Source: Euwallacea fornicatus | Lineage: Eukaryota > Arthropoda > Insecta > Coleoptera > Curculionidae | Length of the DNA: 64,000 bases | Reading direction: 5' to 3' | Assembly: GCF_040115645.1 (NCBI RefSeq) | Contig: NC_089563.1 | Span: 1,674,001 to 1,738,000, forward strand | Shown: one piece after another, positions 52,201 to 61,200 of the stretch | Numbering within the stretch: position 1 is the stretch's first letter | Layout of the letters: each line of letters starts with the position of its first letter | Notes under the pieces: model-generated | The model's database searches: none | Told to the model about the DNA's origin: nothing | The model's input: only the letters and a program-made list of their open reading frames with translations | Program-made: the position numbers and the translations under genes

Positions 52201-55200
52201 TGTGAAAGATTCCTAAAGCTCACTTTCCATCTACTTAAACAGTTTCTCTGCTATATTCTCCATTAGCCCGAACATGTGGCCCCAGAAGCCATCTGTTGGC
52301 ATAACCGCAAACCTGCGGTATCAAACCTCTTCCATCCAATTACGGAGAAATGGCAACGTTGGCGAAAACGCGATTTTTCCTCGAGGGAAACGTTTCCACG
52401 TTTCCGAGTTTTCAATTTAAAAGCACAACGCTCGTTCGATCTCTTTTAATTAACGAATTGTAGAAGAATGAGTAGATTTGATATTCAAGTGGTGTGTCAT
52501 TTCGAGCGCCAAATTTCCATTCGCGGAATCAGGAAAATGAGCTGGCCATTGTGCAGAGTAACAAAATAATACTAATTTTCATTTGATGTAAAAATTTCTA
52601 GATATCAGCAGTACGTCCGGGTATTAGTAACCGTCGCCCCGGAACATCAATCAAGCCTTTGATGCGGAGCGGGCAAAAACGCGAAGTAATTTTCCCTAAG
52701 TACAACGGCCGAGTTTCCATTAACAGGAAGTGGTGGAAATAGAAAGAAACTGTGGAGGGCGAATACAAATTCCGATCTTTTACCAGCGTCTACGGTTTCG
52801 CTTTTTCGGTTTTATTAAACATTCTTTTTCGCACTAGAGGCACGACATGGAACTGAGAAGTCTGATGCCATCTTTAATCGAATCTTTTCTACAAGGAAAC
52901 GCGTAATTTTCTCACCACTGTAGGGATAAAAATCGCACAATATTGGGACCAGTTTACTAACGCCCTGGCACTTACAGGCTGTTAGAGCCAATAGAAAACC
53001 GGCGAAACCAGTGGGCCGTAAGCAAATTGGACGTGAGTGAAAAATAATGAGAAACATAGGTAAGAAGCACGACCTACTTAAGCAGATCAATTAAGAGCAC
53101 AACGCCTCCCTTACAAATGGAATACAATAGTTCAGTCTATTAGAAATCCTTTTGGGAATGTAATTCTCCTTTTTGGGATATGCGTGAGATAGATGAGATC
53201 CGGAACAATGACACATTACCTGTGTATATCCCGGAACCTATTTATTAATAGTAATGAAAACCTTTCATTACAGCTGTTTGACCGGAATCCGGCAATATCC
53301 ACGGAGTTATTTCTCTGGTGTGAATTCATAAGGATGAAAATAGGGAAAGCTAGGTATTTCAATTTCAAAAGTCTTTTATATATTATGACGACATTCCGAC
53401 GTGTTTATGGGAACCGGCAAGAATAACAAAACTGATATTACCGCTTCCCCCCTTCGGTTCTGCAGTCTAACAGCAACATGTACATAGAGAGCCAAAAGTT
53501 CCCCCACAAATTCGTTAAAAATTTAAGGAAATATTTTTCATCAAAGTGCTAGAACACGCCAAATGTTGTTTTTAGTTGTGTATTTTTTGACGTAACACAC
53601 ATGTATACGGGGTTACTCACGTGATAGGTAAATGTACTTTTTCATTTTTTTCCTATGGATCCCCATGTATATTATGGCGTTTTTGAGTTTTGTGAGAAAT
53701 TTTCAATATATTTCATGTAACATAGCCATGTCGAAATTCAACGGTTTTCGAGAAAAATGCAAAAAATAGAAATAACAAGAGAAATATGAATACTAAAAAA
53801 AATAACAATGGAAACTTCTACAATGTAGTGTATGTGCCCCGTGGACTTCCTGACAGTGGACAAGCCACATTCAAATTCCCCAAGAACTTTTCTAATCAGT
53901 TGGGGAATAATTTCATTTTTTAACTCTTCTATATTATAGGGATTATTTAAACATACTCTACGTTTCAGCTAATGCGGCAAAAAAGTCCATATGGATGAGG
54001 TCAGGCGATCTAACGAGGTTCTCTAGTTGTCCCTCTCATCCAATCCATCGATGGTCGTATTATTATTATATGTGGCATGAAATATGTGCAGAATTTCTTA
54101 AAGGACTCAAAAATGTCATGATATAAATGAAGTTTTATAAGAAAAAAGAAATGATAAAGTACATTTATCGCCCACATAGATAACCCTGTATACATGTTTG
54201 TTACATTAAAAAATGCACAAATAAAGACAATACTTGAGGTGTTCCAGCATTTTCATGAAAAATATTTCGTTCAATTTTTCACCAATTTATGCGGAACTTT
54301 TGGCCCTTCAAAATACTCTTCAGAGGGTCTTCTTTGGCAACTGTCGCATCCCTCTCATACGTCCGCAAATTGATGAACAAAGCCCTAGGAAGACACGACT
54401 TTTTGACCCTTGCAAACTCCATTGTTTCTCGAGCCTTTGAATGAAATTTTCAATTATCGAAGCATTCATCTCTTCGACACGCAATTAACTTTCCCCATTG
54501 AAACGAAATGATGTTTACGCACCGGATCGATTAATGTTAATTTATCCGTCTAATCATTGAAATTATGCACGTTTAGAAGATGTTAAAGGATCATTAGAGG
54601 GCTGCTCTAATCTACTGAAGCTCGAATTCTAGCTGAAAATGTCCGGATACGACATTAGAATACATTCATTCTCATAAACTACAATGCGTGCTTAATAAAT
54701 CGTCGTTGCAATTAGGATGCGCGTTCCATCGAAAACGCCCTTGTTCCGAAATAAATGAACAGCGAGTAATAAATCCAAACATCGAGGTAAAATCCACACT
54801 GCCCTCGCCCTTATAAAACCACCCTTTATGGCAAGATTTATTGTGCAACACTCGAAAACAAACAATGGTAATTAAAATTAGTTTCTTCCTGTAATTAGTA
54901 TTTAGTGACGCATAAATTTAGCACACTCTGTATAGCGCCAGACGCCCAGTGCTCAATATCCAATACCTCCGTTATTAGCGCGTTAAAATGTTTTAGGATT
55001 CAAAAATGTTCCTTTTACGCGATATTTCAGTTTTCATTAAAGTTAGAGTGTCTTTATTGAGTTTTTCGCACTTCTGAACTCGATTTTTATGAAACGATAG
55101 CAGGCAGTAAGAAAACAGTCGACGTTATCTGGGTTTCGTAAGTAGCGAATGTTCTAAAAAACCGCATTTTGCGACCCCCTCTGTATTTTATTTATATCTC

Positions 55201-58200
55201 TAAAACTTCTCATCCCAAAAATCATTGAAATATCACAGACTCTCAAACTCCAGCAAATTTAACTTTTTTTCTCCCAACCGGTTAGCTAGCCGGTTCTTAC
55301 TTTAAAGGCCTGGTATCGGAATCACATAAAAAGGACCTTCTCTCCCAGTCCGCGACAGATCTAGGAGTAAATAGCAATCTCTCCGTGACTGGTTACACAT
55401 CTTGTTCTTTGATTTGATGACTCAATTTGAGGCGGGAAAATTCCACGAAAGGGCACACGCTCTCTTTCAAACTGAGACTCTCAATTTGGCACTGCTATGG
55501 ACATTGTTTGCCAACACAATTCGGAAGAATATACTTTTAATTAAGCCTCAAAGAGATTTCGAACGGCTCAATTGGTTCGCCGGAGAAACTCGCCTTTGTC
55601 CGAGTTTTCAATTAAGACTCAGCCCGCTTTCCACCGAAGACATGCTCCGTCACAGGCGGGAGCTTTTCATTAGTGACGTCTTATCGCCGACTACCAATCT
55701 CTTATATTTATTGCTTATTGGGGCGAACCGGCAGAGATTCACATCTCTTAAATTTATTTATTTATAAAGAACGGTTAAAAATTGTCTGAGATCCGGGGTC
55801 CCTTTACTTTGATAAGGATCTGATGCTTCTGTGAAACTGGTTTCTATGGAAATTATTTCCCATAATTTTCGATACGTAGCAAAATCAGTTCTTCGACAAG
55901 ACAACCCCGCATCAGTCATTTGTCTGAGTGTTATGACTCACATGGGTGGGTAAGTGCGAGAAAAACAAAAAAATAACATCGCCAATGACGTGGGGACAAC
56001 TTTTGACCAGTTTCTCTTACGCTTGAAAATGCAGCGTTGCCAGACTTTCAATGTTTTTTTCAATGTTGTGGTAGCGGTTCTCGGGCCAATGAAGCAAAAC
56101 TCTAATATAAATTGTTGTTTTCGCTCGACGATATTTTTTATTTTCAGTTTGAGTTCAAAATTCCTATTAAGGTTTGTGAATGTCGTTCGGCAGACATAAA
56201 CCGTTGGTGCTTTCATAGCTGCTAAGAAAGTGTCAACACTAAATAAACAGCTTTAAAGTTCTGGAATAAAAGAAGGAAACTTTTGAAGTCGCGTTACAAT
56301 GTCTTCTTTTCCAAAATGTAATCGAAAGTGAGATTTTGTGTTTGTATAGCTGACCTTAATTTGGAAACTTTCATTGGGTGCTTACAAGCTCAAACTTTCA
56401 CGGCAACCATTCCGGAAATGGTTTAGAAAGTCGCAAAAAATTTTTGTTAGGAAAAAATATAACGTTAATTCCTCATTCTTTCTTTAACTTCAAAACAGTA
56501 ACAAGTAAAAACGTCTCATATTCCCTTCCATTTTCTTCCAAATATTTACATTGAACCTCCTTCGTTTTATTGACATCGCACTTCAGCGTCGTCCCGAACG
56601 CAAACAACGCAATATGGGTTAAGAAAATAGGCGATAGAGAAGACTGGATGCACTTTCTTAGAGATTTTCAGGCGGCTTCATCACCCTGGCCCTTATTTGC
56701 CCTACGGAATGAAAAGTAGGTGACGCTTCTGGATGTCGAAGATCCCACTTCCGCTTTAATTAACTCTGAGAGGCGCAGCTAATGGTCGCTATTAAATTGT
56801 TGTGGAGGGGAGTGGGGGTATCTTGAAATTTGCTCTAAGAATTTTTATTGTAGACACCTTGATACTGTACGAGAATAAACATAATGGGAACATTTAGTTT
56901 CAAACATTGCCTATAGGTATTGATTTTCAAAGGTAATACAGCGAATTCGTTTGAATGCTGATGAAATTTTATTTTCCCCGTGTGGAGCTTAATACTGCCG
57001 ACATTTCCCTTAGGGCTTTTGCCATAGACATGAAATGGCCGATTTATCCTCTGCGGGACGTGTTTGGTACAATTCAGATTATTTTTGGGGTTTCAGCACA
57101 AGAGAGAGACAAGTTTTATTATGGCTATGACAAACTAATATAACAAGTTAACTGTTAGTCTAAGTGTAGTGATATATACTGATATATACACAATTCTAAC
57201 ATTATGCACTTACAAATATTTATTAGTGTGATTTAATGGCTCTGAGAAACTTGTCTAATCTAAATACACACCTAATCGCAATTTGGGAGGGAAGCGGATT
57301 AGCATTAAGCGTTTCTGGGAATTCATATCGTTATCTACACGATTTATAATTTTTTTTTGCGCTCAATATAGCAATAATTATTACTATGAATCATTTTTAA
57401 CTAGAAAGCGTTGCAAGGTCTAGGACAGATTTGAATCTGATTCATTACATAATTATATAATACATAAAAAAAGGATTGAAGTAAAGCTTTTTTTATTAAG
57501 CAGATGGAAGAACATCATCGAAGGTAAATCTTATATAATCAGTACTGTTTCAACTCCTCGCTGGGTGGAAGTTACATGTAGTTTGGACCCAGTATACGTC
57601 TTTAGCCTTAGGAAGCACCAAGGGACAAAGTAACTTTGTCTTCACCAAAGCAACTAATATTATAATACATTAATTCACACAGGTGAATAGGGGAGAAGGT
57701 TGATGAAGAAGAAAAACTCTTAAGAACGGTTTAAAAGGGGGGCGGGGGTCATGACAGCCGAAGAACAATGTTTGAAGATAGAAAATTTATTGAAAGTGTT
57801 CAAAATGCACGTTCTATGAAATTATTTTAGTTTAAATCTATGAATTTCAGTTAGGTCACTGGGACATAGATGCATAAACAACTACAATTGCAATTTTTTT
57901 AAATTAGATATTTTTATGTACATCTTTTTTACTATTGTTCAAAAAAGTATTGATAAAAAAAGACCTCAATAAAAGCTTTTCCACTGAAAATTCAAATAGA
58001 ACAGAAACACAGATCAACTCGAAGCTGATACCCCATTTGCAATTCTTACAAGGGTGAAATTCTTTGAAATGAAAAAACTTTGTCTGTAGTTGTTCAACAC
58101 AATATACATATTTGATTTGCTTGTATTTATCATCATGTTTTCTAAAATATTTTGAAAAAAGTGAAAATGTATCAACTTAAAAAACATCATTTTAATAATA

Positions 58201-61200
58201 TTAATGAGTAAATTTTGATGAATCTTGAGCTACTTATTGTACATTTCTAGTGCTTTATGTGATATTGACAAACATCTTCAAATTCATATGAATTTTGCAC
58301 ACTGATAGTCAACTTTTTTCTCCTATGGACATTGTACTGAACTTTTGTACCATTAATTAATAGAAGCAATTATTTTTCACATAATTACTTATTTTCCTTT
58401 CATTTTTAATGTTTCCATGAATAGATAAATTAGAAAAGTGTTTAAAAAAATTAAAAGATAATTGAAAGTCAATTTAAACACTCTATAGCTTAAAGCTTTG
58501 TGTAATAAGAATCACATTTATTCCATGTTCCTTTCAAAAATTTGGTCTAGCATTTGAGTATGAAATATCTAAATATATTCTATATACATGTATACATATA
58601 TTAAGAAGTCAGTTTATGAGTGAATCAAATTATTGCACACTTGTTCATATTTATACGTGTTTAGGCCATGTCAGTGACACCATTAACAATAAGTTCGATA
58701 AAGTTCATGGTTTTTAGTGAAAATAAGACTTTTGGCAATAAAACTCTTGTATTCTATGTCACAAAACGAAATAAGTTGAGTCACCAATTCAATTTCTGGA
58801 AAACAGTCAATGAAGGTGTACATTATGGTTGGAACTCATACTCATTTATACAAAATGAAATGTAAGAGTTTATTAAGTGACAAACTGAATTAAAATGTTA
58901 CTAATTAATTAAATATATATTTTATGCATCCTGTTTTCCATCATAAGAAACAATGAGGTACCCAAAACTTCCCATGTAAGTAGATGCAAGTTTAAGAGCA
59001 AATATTATATGGATGAATAAGGGGAAAATGTTGCACTTACAAAGCTGCCAATTCAATATCGTTTTCTTCGCCGCTGCTCATATTGGAAAACTCAGAACAC
59101 TTTACTATAATTTCATTTTTCACTTGAAAGTGCTAGAAAGTAGCAGCATACGCTGGATATCTGAATAGAGTCACGTATTTGTGTTTTTATTTGCCCAGCA
59201 GTAGTATAAACCCTCATAAACTGTATTACACTTTATTCTTTACTCTATTAAGTATCTCAAGACTATGTTAAATTTGTTTAGATAATATAACAAAGGAGAA
59301 TAATTAGCATTGGAAAAAGATTAGTAACAACACTTAAAAATTGAAAAGGTAAACATAAATAAAAAATATCGTTGTGTCAGTGTCAAACCGGACATCAATT
59401 GATATATGGAAATGAAATGTAGCATATATTTTTTTCCTTTTAATTAAATGGTATGGTAAAGGATAGGTGCTGCTCTGTCAGGTCTAGAATTAAGAGGAAG
59501 TTATACAGCAGTTGCCATCTGGTGGCATATTCCGAATTTCAAATTGAAATTCTTGTTATTATGGCGATTCTTAATATTTCAAAACTCTGCACGTTATCTC
59601 AGAAATATCCGATATTCCCCATAGTCCTTATTTAGAATTAATTTCTACGCACTCTTATTAACTCATTTCTATTTATTCAAAGTATCCAAAAATTTCATAT
59701 TTTCAGCGTCTTAGTTAAATTGAATTATAGTTGCTATCGTCGAAACCATAATACTTCATTTTAGTTTTGTTCTTGTTTGTTGAGTGTTGTTTGTGTTGAG
59801 TTTGTAATCTGTAAAACCGTAAACAACTCAAAAGCAAATTTATTCCGGAGTTGCTTTGTAGAATTGCTAACAATAATTTAATATACAGGGATATTCAATT
59901 CGTTGCTCACCATTGGAATTTCGAAAACTCGGGAAAATATTTAAAATCAGGGGCTTTTTAAAAAATTGAAAATGATTATTACACCGAAAGTGGGAAACGT
60001 CACATAAAGGATCTGATGGTACCATCTTCTACAAAAGAAAGAATGACTAGGAAAAATTAAAATTATTTGGAAACATATCTTTAAATAAATTTCGGAAAAA
60101 TAACCATTTTTTAGCAAACATCCTATTTTTTCAATCATTTTGAGAACCAGCACGAATTTCTTAAATGCTAAACGTAGCTTTGTCAGTTTAACAGTCTCTG
60201 TATCTCTAACGCGTTTAAAGATCTCAATCGTGAGCAGCAAATTTGAATATCTGTGTTTAGGACTCTTAAGATTTAATTGTACCCACTTTTAACAATGATA
60301 TTATCCACCACATAATAAATATAAATGGGTGGGGTACCTCAGAATAAGTGTATATTACAATATACCTAAACTGCTGGATTTTGAAAAGTCATTGTCTTTT
60401 GTTGAGCTGCTCTAAGAGTCTCCCATGGAGCTATTAAATTTAAATTTTCTACTGTAATTCATATTTTGATTTCAAATTAGAAGCATCTTTAATTTGTTAA
60501 ACCTTAGAATTCCTAGACTGAAGCAAAGAACAAAAACTCACCAAGTCTGCGTTTGTTGACCCTGTCTGCCCATCGTCCCCACCTTCTGCGCACTCAGCTG
60601 TACTGCAACGGCAACTGCCTGCGCAGCAGCCTGAATACATCCTTCGCAACGGTCCTGCGGCCTTGGAGGAGGGGTGGCACATATCCTACGCCCTCCACTA
60701 GCTCCCACGTACTCAATCGTACCTTCACAGCCTCCGTGACGACACGAGACCATTGAGGTAGGAGTTCTGGAAGTAATGGTGACCGGAGTGGGGGTTATTG
60801 GGCACTGGGTTCCTTTTTCCTAAAAATGTATTGATTATCTTGAAACATTTTTATCAACAGCGAATGATTTAAGACCTGTTGAAAATGATGTCCCGCTGCT
60901 GATTGATAGTTTTGGCACTGAACGTCTTGTAAACTGGAAGCATGGCCCGTACTGGCAACCGAACTTGCGCTAGATGTAGATCCGGAACTGGACCGGGTCC
61001 CACCGGGAGGGGGACCGTCGAATGGGCAACATTTTACGCGGGAGGGAGTCCCCAAATGTGAGTACCTTCAGATATACTTTAGCGAAAAATTTGGAATCTT
61101 TTTATGCTTCTAACCTGATCTTCTGGAACTGGTTTTGGGGGAACTGCACAGGAAGTCTGTAGTGGTAGTTGAGATCACGTCGCATGTAGGGATCACTGCC

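Noticed and set aside
55402..55767. 121-codon open frame, plus strand
   Set aside because: No in-frame ATG at its start, no family motif, no splice context. Chance open frame in a rho-5 intron.
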